Part shown: in pieces, positions 23,279 through 35,645 of the stretch
Numbering within the stretch: position 1 is the first letter of the stretch
Layout: each line of letters starts with the position of its first letter
Assembly: GCA_964034945.1 (NCBI GenBank)
Contig: OZ035963.1
Span: 48,315,032 to 48,379,031 of the forward strand
Direction of reading: 5' to 3'
Origin: Chrysopilus asiliformis
Lineage: Eukaryota > Arthropoda > Insecta > Diptera > Rhagionidae
DNA: 64,000 nt
Program-made: the position numbers and the translations under genes
The notes under the pieces: generated by a model
The model's database searches: none
What the model was told of the DNA's origin: nothing
Seen by the model: the letters and a program-made list of their open reading frames with translations, nothing else

Positions 23279-23365
23279 TTTAACCTCTTCCCTTCAACCC
23301 CTCCCCTTTAACCTCTCCCTTTTAACCTCTCCCTTTTAACCTCCCCCTTTAACCTCTCCCCCTTT
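23279..23365. repeat. 15-bp tandem repeat, CCCTTTTAACCTCTC
   Basis: Five or six imperfect units of CCCTTTTAACCTCTC in a row. Minisatellite of no known function. Confidence 0.75.
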
Positions 23366-23605
23366 ATCTTTTAAACCAATCAAAAAAAAAATTTTAGGAT
23401 TTTTTTAGAGCGCAAATATGTTTTACAAACATCAAGAAAATATTTTTCGAGGAAAAATACCAAAAATAAGCGAGGAAAAATACCACGAATAGTCTAATAA
23501 AACGCATTTTTTTTTCAGTACTCAAAATTTCAAAAAAGCCCATAGCTCGTAATTTTTTCTGAGGCGTTATACAGACGATCAAATTTGTTTGTGAAAAGTT
23601 CTTTA

Positions 23606-24470
23606 GGGTAGGGTGGGATTCAAAGTACCAAAAGCATAACCTAAAAATATGCAGACTTTATTACTTTAGTACATTTTTTTTCCACGCGAGTGACAAAAGC
23701 GCCACCCCACAGGCTCAAAAGTGCCATCCAAGAATCGTGAATAATTTTCTAAAAAAATTATATGACACGAAGGCCCATTTACAAGTAATTTAAAAATATT
23801 TTACGTATCGAAAACCATTAGGTCAGTAAGAGCAGTCTAATAAAGAGCAAAATATAAAATTTGTTTAAAAATGTACTTTTACTCTCTAACTATTTTTAAC
23901 CGATTTCCAAAAAGGAAAAGGTTCTCAATTCGACCTAAATGTCTGTTTTTTTTAAATGTATGCTCACGCATAACTTTTTATTTTTTGTTCTTTTTTTAAT
24001 TTTTAAGAAAATTTAAGCAAAGAAACAAGATTTTTAAGTAATTTAAAAAAAAAAGTTTTCTTGTATGGTGAATCGATTTTTTATATGGTAACAGTTTTAA
24101 TCCCGTACTTTGCTTGTACTAAAAACCAGATTATGTGACAGCAATAACGACGACCTTGGTGCAATAGTATTCTCTCAGAACTAGCGAATGTTATAGTAAT
24201 CACCCCATTTGAATATATTGAACGCACAAATACCCTGCCCAAAAAATATCTTACTACAAATTGTCCAATTTGTGCGGAAAAATGTTGAGAAAACTTCCTG
24301 TGGTTCGTAAGGATCAGCCTTACTCAGCGGAATACGTTTGATAATTGTATAAATACCATCCACCGAAATGCCCTTCAATTCACATTTACAGTTTTTCTAA
24401 CGCACTTTTAGTTTTCAAGAAAATAATGGTGGCACTTTTGATCCTTGGCACTTTTTTGCCCACCCTACCC
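23606..24470. mobile_element. TA-flanked element with GGGTAGGGTGGG ends
   Basis: GGGTAGGGTGGG at the left is inverted at the right (CCCACCCTACCC), with TA at each border (23604-23605, 24471-24472). Subterminal AAAAGTGCC-type motifs occur near both ends. The layout resembles the pogo-like element at 8095 (G-rich ends, repeated subterminal motifs, TA). A 65-codon minus-strand frame (24181-24378) might be a coding remnant, but I do not recognise it. Confidence 0.6.
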
Positions 24471-24573
24471 TATCCCAAATACAATAAATCATCTAAATAC
24501 TGTGTTCTGAGAATCTTATGGTCAATTTTATTGGTAAATATGTTCATATAAAGCCTCAAAAAATTTCTTGTCA

Positions 24574-25165
24574 TCTATATATAATAGAGTCAGTCAGTCA
24601 GTCAGTCAATCAGGTTAAACCTGATTGACTGATTGACTGATTGACTGACTGACTGACTGACTGACTAACTCATCAACGCCCAGCCCAAACCCCCGAAGCT
24701 AGAAACTTGAAACTTTCACAGTATGTCCCAACCATCACGTAGGCGCTCACTAAGGTGGGGTTTTCCTTTATTTGATGGCTAAGGTGGTAAACGGGTGGTA
24801 AAGGGGGTTTGCGTGTTTTTAAACCGTGATTTTCGTCATGAATCCTGCTCAATAGGAGACTGAAAAAATTCACTTGGGGGTTTTCGAGGTCGCTGATCAC
24901 GAACCCGGTGTTATAATTTAAAAAATCCTAAAGAAAGGTTCTGTAAGGATAATCCGAATAATCTTTCCCGTTTTTGCCCGGAAAAAATTGGCATTAGGTA
25001 GTTTTCGGGGTCGCTGATCACGAATCTGGTTTTAAACTAATTCACAACGGAGAGTCCTGCAGGGATAAGATTTTTCTCAACAGTTTTTAAGTTCTTTCCG
25101 GTTTTCTTCGTATTTTAAAACTTATACAAAAAACTTAACCCGGCAACGACGGGTGTGCAAGCTAG
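24574..25165 (+). mobile_element. Small non-autonomous Helitron, complete
   Basis: It begins TCTATATATAATAGAGTC after an A and ends CTAG before a T, as Helitrons do when inserted between A and T. A hairpin CCCG-GCAACGA-CGGG lies 10 bases before the terminal CTAG. Near the 5' end (GTCA)n and (TGAC)n arrays meet at gttaaac as a 60-base palindrome (24591-24660). There is no Rep/helicase frame in the 592 bases, so an autonomous partner elsewhere is implied. Confidence 0.75.
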
Positions 25166-27379
25166 TTTTTTGTATATTTATTTCTTTTGAGAGCTCACTG
25201 CGAGGCAAATTGCATACTTTGAGGTTTTTTTTAAAACGCGTTTTTTCTTGGGTAATAGTTTTCTTTTCCATTTTTAAAATCTGATTCTTTGTCGAAAATA
25301 CACTACACTACATTTTCTCCCACTTCTGTTTATAAATTCTCGGACCAAACAACACATCCTAGTTATAGAGGTTTCCCAATATTTTTCAAAATGATTTTTT
25401 TTTTAATTTTTCAATTTTTGGTGATTAAAAATTTAAAAACTTAATTGTCGTTCTAAGCAAATATTTGCCCGTAATCCTAAACATTGAACCCCTTAAAAAC
25501 ATTTTCATCAGTAATACGAAATCAGATACCACCATTTTCAAGCACACTTTGCTCTACCCTATCCGGACGTGAATTTCTTATGAAATTTAACTAAAAATCA
25601 ATTTCCTTACGGCATCTCGATTACAAGTGTATCTCTAGAATTTTAAATGTATTTTACAACAATATCAAAACCGAATAGATTCTAAAACAACAAATTACTA
25701 ATTCAAATCAGATCAAATCAGTCAATCGTCCGTGATTTAATCCACCCACAGAATTGGCACGATTCGGCTATTCGACAAGTAAAATATTTCGTATTGAATC
25801 TTGAATACTTGAGGAAATCATCCCTCATTTCCTTTAGCCCGGCCCATCCCCCCTTAAAGTGGTACCCGGAAAATTTTGAACAGTTTCCCGAAAAGTGGCA
25901 TAAACTTGAAATCAGCATAAAGAACATTGGCAATCGGCCGTAAAGTAAGAGTATATTTTTCCTATATCTCCCCCGTCCCCACATTCGATTTCCCTTTTTG
26001 AGAAATTCAGATGAGGAAAAAAAATTCTTAACAGAAATACAAAACAGGGAAAATTCTAAGGAAAGATGCCTCTTGAACTAACGTTCAATGAGATGGAAAA
26101 AGAAAATTTCCCACAATAAGAAGATTCGTAAGGAACACCTACTTTTCTGGGGGTATTTGCTCCATCATCAGCCAAAACTCCAACCCTTCCCCAGATTACC
26201 CTCACGCTTAACAGGTTTTTTCTTCATTTTTCTAGTTACCAGCCACAAACATACACTTACCCCCCAGACCATCGAACACTCAAGAGGGATTTTTTTTCGT
26301 CGACGTCTTGAGCTGAATTGAAAATTTTTTGAAAATGATGCTTTCCATTCTTCTTTTCATTCTTGGTTGATTTTCTTTTTCTTTTTTCAACTCCTTTTTT
26401 GTTTTATTTTAGGGTTGGATTTTACATTTCTGGGGAGGCTCTTTTTGGAAATAAGACTTAAGTGTCTTGTGAGACTTTATGATCAGGCATTGATACTTCC
26501 GTTCCTCCAACTACTTTCCGATGTCATATTTATGTTGCCTAAATTATCGGCCATGGAGAGAGGGCGACTTTTTTTCGTTTTCTTTGGGGAGCAAGATGAT
26601 TGTTGATGTTATTATTGTTGTAAATAAACTGATATCACTAGATCCCTTGGGGTATAACCAAATCAGCATGATAGACGAGTTGGTTGCTGTTGTTTACACT
26701 TTCACTTCGAAAAGGATATTCCCAAAGTGTCAATTTTATCGCATTTTTATACATTACCAGAAAAGGGGTGAGGGCAGGATGTGTTTCTGCAAGTTTTTTT
26801 CCCCCCCAGCACCAACCAATCGAGGCTTTCACTTCCCAAAATCTTTAATATCTCGTCGTCTGTTAGAATTTTGAGTAACTTATGATGCGCGCCAATGTTG
26901 TTTTGTTTCTTGGATGTTTACATTGATTTCTTATGGGATGATAGAATTTAATCCTTTTGTCTTTGTTGAATTTCGAAGGGAGAACACCATAAAATTTTAT
27001 TTAGCTTACTCTTGTGTAGGGAAATTGACTGATTCCATGGATATTAATTGCAAAATGGAAAGTAAAAGAAAAACAATTTAGAAAAGTTTGTGGTTTTTCT
27101 TTGCCTCATCATTTAAAGCTTAATGGAATTGTTTTAGGGTGTAAATTACTTCGTGGAAAGCTAAAGGGTTTTCAGTGGAATTGATTTTTATCGGTGATTT
27201 TTATGGCGTAAAGTTGTTTTTTTTTTTATTTGTGAAATTTATAGGGGAAAGTAGGATAGTTTTGATTAACTTAAAGTTCAGTTTTTCCCATTCGTTCAAA
27301 TATTTGAGTTCGAAATTGTTTAAAAAGTATTTTGTATAAGACTTATCGCAAAATACCGCAAAAACCGACAAATTCATAT
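25166..27379. other. No feature recognised
   Basis: AT-rich. Overlapping frames at 26367-26874 are short and unsupported. Confidence 0.55.
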
Positions 27380-27540
27380 CATAAAAACGTGGAGGAAAAT
27401 CAGTTATCCTTACAGAACAACCGAATAAAAATTTTAAAACTTTGATATTGGATTCGTGACCAGCAACGTCAAAAATCCTGCAATGCTAATTTCTTCGGAG
27501 AAAAGAGGAAAAACTATATTTGCGTTATCTTTACAGGACC
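27380..27540 (-). mobile_element. Helitron-family fragment
   Basis: Contains tatttgcgttatctttacag and ggattcgtgaccagcaacg, matching phrases of the Helitron copies at 2112 and 24574 in minus orientation. No ends recognised. Confidence 0.4.
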
Positions 27541-27640
27541 TTACGAATTTTCTCGAAAATGGGACATTTCTTTTTCGTCTCTCAACACATTTTGACAATA
27601 ATTTATAAGAACTCTAGAAATTTGCATGCACATTTTTAAG

Positions 27641-28001
27641 CTAGAACCTGAATCGTACGTCGATGCGTCCGTCATGCGTGCGTCCGGTTGACAGTTCGAT
27701 GCGGTGACAGTTGGGTACGGCAACGAATCTGGAGTTAACTCATTGTTTTGCACTTCTTCTATTAGTTTATCGTCGAAACAATTATTTTCAATTTGTTCCA
27801 TACTTAAATTGCTTAAATCGTAAACAAACTTTTTTGCGAAATGACATTTCCGTGCGTTGCCGCATGTAAAAGTAGAAATTCGACCTACTCTATGCGGTTG
27901 CCGCATCGGAAAACGTATTATTAGGGGAGTACTCATAGCATCCCGTTGATTTTACTCGAACTGTCAACCGGGCACGCATCGACGTACGATTCAGGTTCTA
28001 C
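27641..28001. mobile_element. MITE with TAGAACCTGAATCG ends
   Basis: TAGAACCTGAATCGTACGTC plus GATGCGT is inverted exactly at the right end. TTTAA flanks both sides as a possible duplication. The body carries a minus-strand open frame of 131 codons (27541-27936) that crosses one border, so it is not a gene. CpG-rich tips stand out from the AT-rich surroundings. Confidence 0.65.
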
Positions 28002-28292
28002 CTTTAAATTGTCGAATAACTTCTCTGGTCTACAGGTTCTCTAGTAATTATTGAGTATAAGCTCTCTATTCATTAATAGCTGTGGGTATAAATTTATGTG
28101 GCAGAGTTTATTGCCGTTGGTGTCGTTTATTAGATTTCGAGTTTTAAAAAGCAAATAAATAGTAGATGGAAATGAAAAACATGGGTTTTTTTCATTATCG
28201 TGCAAACCTGCATATTGGTAGGTTTCAATTAAAAAAGAATCATTGAAATCGGTCCGACAGAACTTCATAACTAAGAATGTATGAAAATCCTT

Positions 28293-28515
28293 AAGGTAGA
28301 ACCAGAAACATACGTCCGTGCGTGCGGCATTATTTTGTTCTGGGATCTAGTAGTTGTCACCGTGTCTCAAAGTAGAAACTGAGCCTACTCTACGCGGCAG
28401 GGATGCGGCAACGCGTCTGAGCAACGCGCAATTATACATTTACTCATATAAATGCGTAGTTTTTACCTTCACCGCATGGGTGCCGCACGCACGAACGCGT
28501 AATTGTGGTTGAGGC
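28293..28515. mobile_element. Relative of the 27641 MITE
   Basis: Starts ggtagaaccagaaacatacg and continues tccgtgcgtgcggc; ccgcacgcacgaacgcg is near the right end. The internal phrases cctactct-acgcgg and gcggcaacg are shared with the neighbour. A diverged copy about 290 bases away. Confidence 0.45.
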
Positions 28516-30469
28516 TTTATTTGTTAAGATTTGTATCTTAAAGTTTGTATTGGAAATTAAATTTATTCTTAATTCAAAGGTAATTTTTTGTGTTGATTGT
28601 AAATATTACAAACAGACTTTCAAAATAAGATGAAAATTTTCAATTAGAATAATTACTCCGGATATTTACATAAATTTTTGTTTTAGGTATTTTCCTTAGT
28701 ATACATATGTAAACAAATACTACAGTGCGAAAATATAAACGTGAAAGGACAGTTTTTATTATAGCAAATATGGAGCAACTAGCAAATTATGAATTACAAG
28801 CTAATGGAAAAAATACAAAATAATAATATATTATTCTTCCGTAAATGATAAACACTTCGTGCTGAGGAAAACTTTTCTTTTTCTATAAAAGTGTTGGACT
28901 GGAAAGATGTTCTCGCAGAACATTAACTATATTTGAAAGCTAACCTGAGAATGAAAATAAATTCTAAAAAGATGTTCTCTGCTAATGCAATGTTAGGTTA
29001 TATTTATTAAAAACGGCAAAAAAAAGTGATAATTCTAGAAAAGATTTAAATAATTAAAACCAACTGACATAAAATTCTGTAATGTCTATAAATATGACAC
29101 GATAAAATCATGCAGCAGGATATCACGTAAAAAGATGTGCGCTTACTTGTATAGAAAATACTTCCGTAGAAATGAATACATTTTACAGCAATGCAGTAGA
29201 GGGAAAAAATAATATCTTTTCTTACTTCTATTGTAATTTGTCTTGGAAAGAAGTAAGAGAAATGTGCAATAAGCTATCGTGAGAGGCGTGTAAGTATTTG
29301 ACGAAAAATACTATAAATGATATTTACTCGGTTCCCCGATCGGGCCCTTGCCCAGAAAAGCTATGGGCTATGGGGCGGCTTACGGAAACGAAAGAAATTA
29401 TTGAAATGGGAAAGAATCCCATACCACATATACATAAACTAGAAGACAGCCTAACTGATTATTCCCATGTAATTTCGCACCCCCCTTACTATCACCGCGT
29501 CAAAGTGATGGGGGCTGAAAGATGAACGGATTTTTAAAAATATGTAGAGTTTTTGAAGCATATGCAAACAGATGCAAATTTTCAACACTTTTCGCGATAT
29601 TGCACCACACAAGCACGAATCACATTCATGACATGCCTGATGGAGATAACATTTTTTCATCCTTTTTTGTGATTTTGTTGGAAAACAAAAATCTGTACAA
29701 AACGCATTCACCATGAAAGGAGTAGCAAAACGCGTCTCCATCCATCACTTGACATGCAAGAATATTCAGAGTAGATTGGTCCAGTTACATCTAGGGGTAA
29801 ATCCTTGATGTTCACCCTTCTGTGGAAAGAAGCCAAATCCACTGCGTGCCTACAAGTGTGATCAGGATAATGGCAAAATTAGTAAAATGAAATGGGCACC
29901 CTTTTTTGTATGAAAAAAAAATCTTTGCACCTCATTCTCAAAAAATGTTTCCATATGGTTTTTGTAAACAAGAAGTTTCATATAAGGAAAGATTCTGTTT
30001 TCTATTTCTACGAGTACATTTCATCTACTTCAAGCATTAGAAAAGAAATATGTTTGTGTGGAATATTTTTGTCTTTTTGCACATGAAAGGGAAGAAAAAA
30101 AAATAAAACGTGAATATTCCTTAATAGATAGATGGTATCCTTCCATTTATCATTAACGGCAAGATGTTGCCAACAAATCTCATAGTTGAAGTCTTTCACA
30201 TCAAGGTGGTTTCAGTCCTGGTTAATTCAACTTTACCACCCACTTGCTTGATAACAAATAAATACCTTCATGTCGGTATGTATTTTAAAAGTGATTGTTT
30301 TTGGTGACTTTTTGCAAAATACAAAGTATGGAAACCTTCAAATTATTTCGCTTGTTTGTTTGTAGCTATGTTAGTTTCAAGTCATTACTTTAAGAGCTTT
30401 CAAGCTTCGTAAAGCTAAAATGAAAAGTTAGCAATAAAAGTTACACGGATAGAGTTACTTGCTAAATAT
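28516..30469. other. No feature recognised
   Basis: AT-rich with a small GC-rich patch at 29330-29390 (ccccgatcgggccc, a palindrome) that may be old repeat. Confidence 0.5.
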
Positions 30470-30790
30470 ATTGACCCCCCCTCCACCCGATGCTTAAGTA
30501 ACCCCTCCCCTGATAACTTTTGAATCGTCCAACTGACTGAGATGCGGTTTTCTGTGTTGAATAGGAAATCCCGCAGAAAAGCATTTGCCATTTTACCACT
30601 TCTTCTGCCTAAAACCCCCTCCCCTGCTATCTTCGAGATCGCATCAGGAATTTTGATCGGGTTTTTACTATTAAATAAGTTGTGCCTTTAACAAAATTCC
30701 TTCCCTCCTGTAACCACTCTGCAGCGAACTCCTAAACCGCTGAAGCAATTCTCATTAGGTTTTTACTAAAAGATAGTTCTTTTTACCGCG
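30470..30790. repeat. Degenerate repeat with ~125-base spacing of C-rich phrases
   Basis: taacccctcccctgataact, ccccctcccctgctatcttc and ccttccctcctgtaaccact recur at about 110-125-base intervals, each followed by a gaatc..., gcatcagga... or aattctcattagg... phrase. Related to 14510-14775. Old repeat, family unknown. Confidence 0.35.
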
Positions 30791-32446
30791 GGGATGAAAA
30801 GCAAAGATGCTAGGAAGCCAAAGGACATTTAGTTAATAACAAATAAATCAAATTTATTTTCAAACGCTTTCTTTCAAAAATTTAAAAGAGAAAAACGATT
30901 TTTGAATGAAAATTTCTTATTTTTCCGCGCATATGTCGAACTAGCTGTCTATATGTCTACTCCATTTCATAATAACGCAATCTTCTCCCCATTTTTATAC
31001 CTTTTAATGCATCGAACCAATCATCGGACGCAAAAATGAACTACTGTATGTGATACGACAAAAGATTTTTGATTTTTATCCCTTCATCTGTATGTCTGTC
31101 TGACAGTCAAAATCGGACCATTTCCCCCTCCCCCCTTCCACCTTTTTTTATTTTTCTCCATTATTTGTATATAACAATTAGCACTAAATGGTCCTCTTTT
31201 CATCCGATTCGATAAAACACTGAAAAAGCCTTCATACCCTTCAAAATATTTCGTTAAATTAAATTTGTAATTTTTATATACAGTCGCACCTCGATAAATC
31301 GAACCTTGATAGTCTCGTATTATTTGATAATGCGAAATTTTTGCAACCCCCTTGAATCTGTATTTCTAATTCAAAATTATATCCCCTTCTTAGGTTTCGA
31401 TATTCAACTCTATTTAGATCTGAAAGACAAAAGCGATTTCAACTTTCCCTGGAAATTACTCGCAAACCATTTTTACTGATTAAAATTTAATGATTATGAC
31501 ATTTTCGAATACCTAACCTAAGGGCTTATCTACATTTGCATTAATTATGATGCGCAATCGTGAGTTTTCTTTCCGTTTGCCACATTATTATTTTTCCTCA
31601 GATGTTCAAATAAATTCACAATTCAAGTATGAATATGATTTTACTTGCCTCGACAATGCAACTGGAGCACCCCCTAAAAGCAGATCCATTACCAATCTTC
31701 ACCCTTATTATGATTATTATTATCTTTCGTTCATAAAATCGGTATATGTCGTTCAATATTCATCACCGAAATTTATCAAGGATGAGAAAATTCCACTCTT
31801 ATGAATGCAAATAATGCATTTCTGTATCTACAAATATAGATAAAAGATGGCTAAATGATTTCCTATCCAAAAAGGAAAATGAATGCATCACATCATCCAA
31901 AGCCATAATCACCAGCTTGTTTTCTGCCACTCAAGGTATAACCATTTATTTTTTTTTTATCTTTCAATAGATATATAGGTGCAGGATAGATAAAATGTTG
32001 AAATTATGAATCGTTTTTGAAGGAAGAAAACGAACGCTGCGCAACAAATCGACAGATGAATATTGGAAGGGTGTGGATTTAATATTTCAAAGATGTGTCG
32101 GGATGTAGGATAATTCAGTAGATATTCATTTATAAGGGGAAAATTATAGCTCTGATGAATGAATATGTCAATCGACATCAAACACTCGTTCTAATTCAAG
32201 CTTTTCTGATGGCTTTTAATGGCAAATGGAAGTAAATTCTTTAATTGATAGAATTTTTTTTTTCTTTCAGATTTATAAATTTGTTCTTACACTTCATTTT
32301 TTAATTAATTTTTTTGTTATGGGCGCTTCCTATTTTTGGGCTTGCTAGTTGGTGGTGAGCTTGGATTTAAGTAAAAAACATCAAATTCGTGATATGCGAG
32401 TTAAGTTTACTCTAAAAATTATTTTTTTTACAAATATAAATCCATG
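30791..32446. other. No firm feature
   Basis: AT-rich. acagtcgcacctcgataaat at 31281 looks like one tip of a pogo-type element, but no partner end was found. Confidence 0.5.
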
Positions 32447-32454
32447 CACTAGAG

Positions 32455-32757
32455 CAGGGGTCATCAAAGTAACTGTCGCTCCCTTTACAATCAAAATTTA
32501 TAACCACTACAAATTAAAATACAGTTCAATGGAACACAACCTTCCACGGCAATGGCTTGACACGAACCGATTTAAAATGAAATGCGTCATGCTAATAATG
32601 CACCGATTCCAACTCAAAGCACGATTCGTTTTATTCCTGCGATCCGAAGCCGCACACACAAGCATTACAGCACACAATAAAAGGTCGATTATAGTGGCTA
32701 CGCTGTTAAAGCCAATCTGTGTGATGAGCCAGCCGAGCCACTAGCTGATGATGCCTG
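32455..32757. mobile_element. hAT-type non-autonomous element
   Basis: A perfect 8-base duplication CACTAGAG flanks it (32447-32454 and 32758-32765). The ends are CAGGGGTCATCAAAG and, from the right, CAGGCATCATCAG, matching the CAGNGNTCANCAAAG style of hAT ends. The 303-base body has a 131-codon open frame overlapping it by chance; no transposase. The perfect duplication suggests a fairly recent insertion. Confidence 0.8.
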
Positions 32758-32765
32758 CACTAGAG

Positions 32766-34276
32766 AGTTAATTTTTTTTGTGTGTTTTTCACACAGAAAA
32801 ATAAATATCTTGTTCGAAATTTTAAAGACACTACTTATCTTATTAAACTTTATGGAAGTAAAGGGGAGACGTAGTTTGTGTCTACTACACAAGCAACTAT
32901 TATGTCAACCGCCAACGTCACGGGTGATATATTTAAATCCTCCTTTGACTAAAATTTAGCCTATACTGGTCCCCAAAAAGATTCCAAAATCCAATAGATA
33001 TCTGAAGCATAAAATTATTTAAGCTTGGCTTAGCTTGCTGTATTTCATCATCATTTTGTGATTAAACTCTATTAGAAACTATTGAACCTTTCGAAATACT
33101 CGTTTCAGAAAAGGTAAGACATAAATAATCAACTTTTGTCACTAAAATTCCGATCTACTTAATCAAAGATAAATATTTAAAAAGAAAACATCGCGATACA
33201 AATAAATTTGAGAAAAAAATAATTGAGAAAATCTACAATGAAAAAAGCCAATTTCCTCGAACCTATAACAATTTTCCAAAAATAACTTCCCCCCCAACAA
33301 AAAACTGAATGAGAAGAAACCAAAAAAGAAATAGGGAAAATCAAAATAAAAATCACAAATACCAAAAAATATAATAAATAAATAAAATAACAAAATCGAA
33401 AAAAATCAAAGCACAAACAGAAAACATGACACCTTTAAAAAGATCTATAAACAACATCCGCACAACAAACGATCATTCCACCTACTCTTGGAAATAGATT
33501 GACTTTTGACTCCCAAAAAATTATTTCGATCGTCTCAAAGATCTTCTTCTCTAATTCCAGATCATCATTGATTATTATTGTAAAATAATTTTTTTGTTGT
33601 ATTTTGCTTTGATTTCTCGAACGACTTCTTATGTTTTCGAAATACCTACTTTGTTAATCTTCTGTATCTATAAGTGTTGTATTTTACGAAATAAATCGAG
33701 TGGTTAGAGACTTTTGAATAGTGGAAAAAATCTCAAATTGATTGTTTCTCGTGTTTTAAGTAAATGGCTTGACACATTTTTTTTCATTTGCTTTGACTGT
33801 TCGATTTTAAGTATGTTTAAAAAATATCACTTTCGATTTTTTTAGAAATCCCTCGCAAGAATTCAAACAAAAATTCCTCCAGATGTTGCGACATTCAACA
33901 GACTATTTAACATTACAGATGTTTTAAAAGATCAGGGAAAAAATCTGCCCATTCAATAGAATGTTTGTGGTTAGAAAGAAATTTTGGCGATCATATTTTG
34001 ACATTTCTTAAGTGACACTAACTAATTTTACATGAAATTTTCTCAAAGAGGAGGCCATACCCAATTAATATCGTATTTAAATTCCGAACTGTCATTGCGT
34101 TCGCTTATTTGATGGGACTAAAACATATGTTAAAGTGCTAGAAATATCTTTGCGAAGTTATCTGGGGGAGGTGATGGCCGCCACTGGCAATCAATTTTTA
34201 TCCAAATTTTTATATTGCTATTAGTCCCGCTTCAACTTCATGCGGAAACAACTTGAAAGTAACCCCGACTACTGCT
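32766..34276. other. No feature recognised
   Basis: AT-rich; minus-strand Phe-rich frames at 33163-33416 are compositional. Confidence 0.6.
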
Positions 34277-34399
34277 AATGCCCAATTCGGACTAACGATT
34301 GTGATTAAAATTGCGATTACGATTGAAGCTTCTCGACCAATGAGATCAAAGCTTTCAACGATAGGAAAATGAAAGCTTTGATCTCATTGGTCGAAAACC

Positions 34400-34495
34400 T
34401 TCAATCGTAATCGCAATCGCAATCATAATCGTAATCGTAAGTGCAATCGTAATCGTAATCGTAATCATAATCGTAATCGTAATCGTAATCGTGTT
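34400..34495. repeat. (AATCGT)n hexamer tract
   Basis: Some 15 hexamers of AATCGT/AATCGC/AATCAT; a second tract is at 36049-36095. The tracts belong to the two arms of the TAA-flanked element. Confidence 0.85.
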
Positions 34496-34568
34496 ATCGG
34501 GGGGGTTCTTTACTTTACCAGGGGAGTGCCAAGCACGAAACGAGAGAAAAAAAGGTAAACAAAATTAA

Positions 34569-34815
34569 CACTAAACATACCATAGGCGGTCTTTTGACCG
34601 CTTATGGACTTTTGCATTTAAAAAGCGCATATAATCTTATCGTTTTTGCGCACTTGACTTCATGAATTTTTCTATTTATTATATATACACTAATTATTAT
34701 TTTTTATTTATATTTTGTTTACTTTGAGTAATACTTGTACCGTTATCTACCACAGCTGGTCATTTGACCGCCCATGGTAGAAATAGGTATGTATTAAGTG
34801 CTGGTATGTTTAGTG
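34569..34815. mobile_element. TTAA-flanked MITE, family 2 (piggyBac-type)
   Basis: TTAA at 34565-34568 and 34816-34819. The ends are CACTAAACATACCA, perfectly inverted. Two internal palindromes, ggcggtcttttgaccgc and ggtcatttgacc, lie near each tip. 247 bases, no coding frame. Nested inside the element at 34280-36112. Confidence 0.75.
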
Positions 34816-35089
34816 TTAATCAAGAGTTACACTATGAGGTGGAAGAATGGCGGAGATCACCTACGTGACTCGTCCTCTTCGTCACATCTTCACGTCGCAC
34901 CCCTCCATCGGGCCGACCGTCGCACCCCTCTCATATCAACAAAGTTAATGGATCATAAAAATATTATGCAGACTTACCCTATCCGTTCGAGTTGCCTTCT
35001 CCCTTCTCTTTCCGTCCAGACCTCTAATCGTCTTTGTTGTCCTTTTTGCGCGTCCTTCTTGTATTTGTTTTCCTTGGTGCACTACACAC

Positions 35090-35645
35090 ATTCCTTCCCC
35101 AAATCCCTTCACTTAATCCTGTCTTTTCCCCGCAAAAATCCCTTCACTTTTTCCTGTCCTTTTCCAACAAACATCCAATCACTTTTTCCTGTCCTTTCTC
35201 ATCAGAAATCCCATCACTTTTCCAATAACTTTTCCGGCCTTTTTCCCTCAAATATCCCATCACTTTTTCCTGTCTTTTCCCCTCAAAATTCCTTCACTTT
35301 TTCCTGTTTTATCCGAACAGAAATCTCATCACTTTTCCTTTCTTTTTCCCCTCAAAATTCCTTCAATTTTTCCTGTTTTATCCCAAAAGAAATCCCAACA
35401 CTTTTCCTGTCCTTTTCCCCTCAAAATTCCTTCACTTTTTCCTGTTTTATCCCAACAGAAATCAAATCACTTTTCCTGTCTTTTCCCCTCAAAAATCCCT
35501 TCACTTTTTCCTGTATTTTCCCAACAGAAATCCCATCACTTTTTCCTGTCCTTTCCCCTCAAAAATCCCATCACTTTCTCCTGTTTTATCCCAACAGAAA
35601 TCTCATCACTTTCTCCTGTTTTATCCCAACAGAAATCCCTTTTCC
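35090..35645. repeat. Minisatellite of ~30-base pyrimidine-rich units
   Basis: Units such as cccctcaaaattccttcact then ttttcctg, alternating with atcccaacagaaatcccatc, repeat about 18 times. An open frame of 326 codons (34798-35778) runs through it, but its body is only repeat translation and its start lies inside a MITE end. Confidence 0.75.

Noticed and set aside
27541..27936. 131-codon minus-strand frame
   Set aside because: Crosses the border of a MITE with exact inverted repeats, so it is not a conserved gene.
32349..32744. 131-codon + strand frame
   Set aside because: Spans the left border of a hAT-type insertion with a perfect target duplication.
34400..34495. AATCGT hexamers as telomere-like repeat
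   Set aside because: The tracts lie inside the arms of a TAA-flanked element; Diptera lack such telomeric hexamers as far as known.
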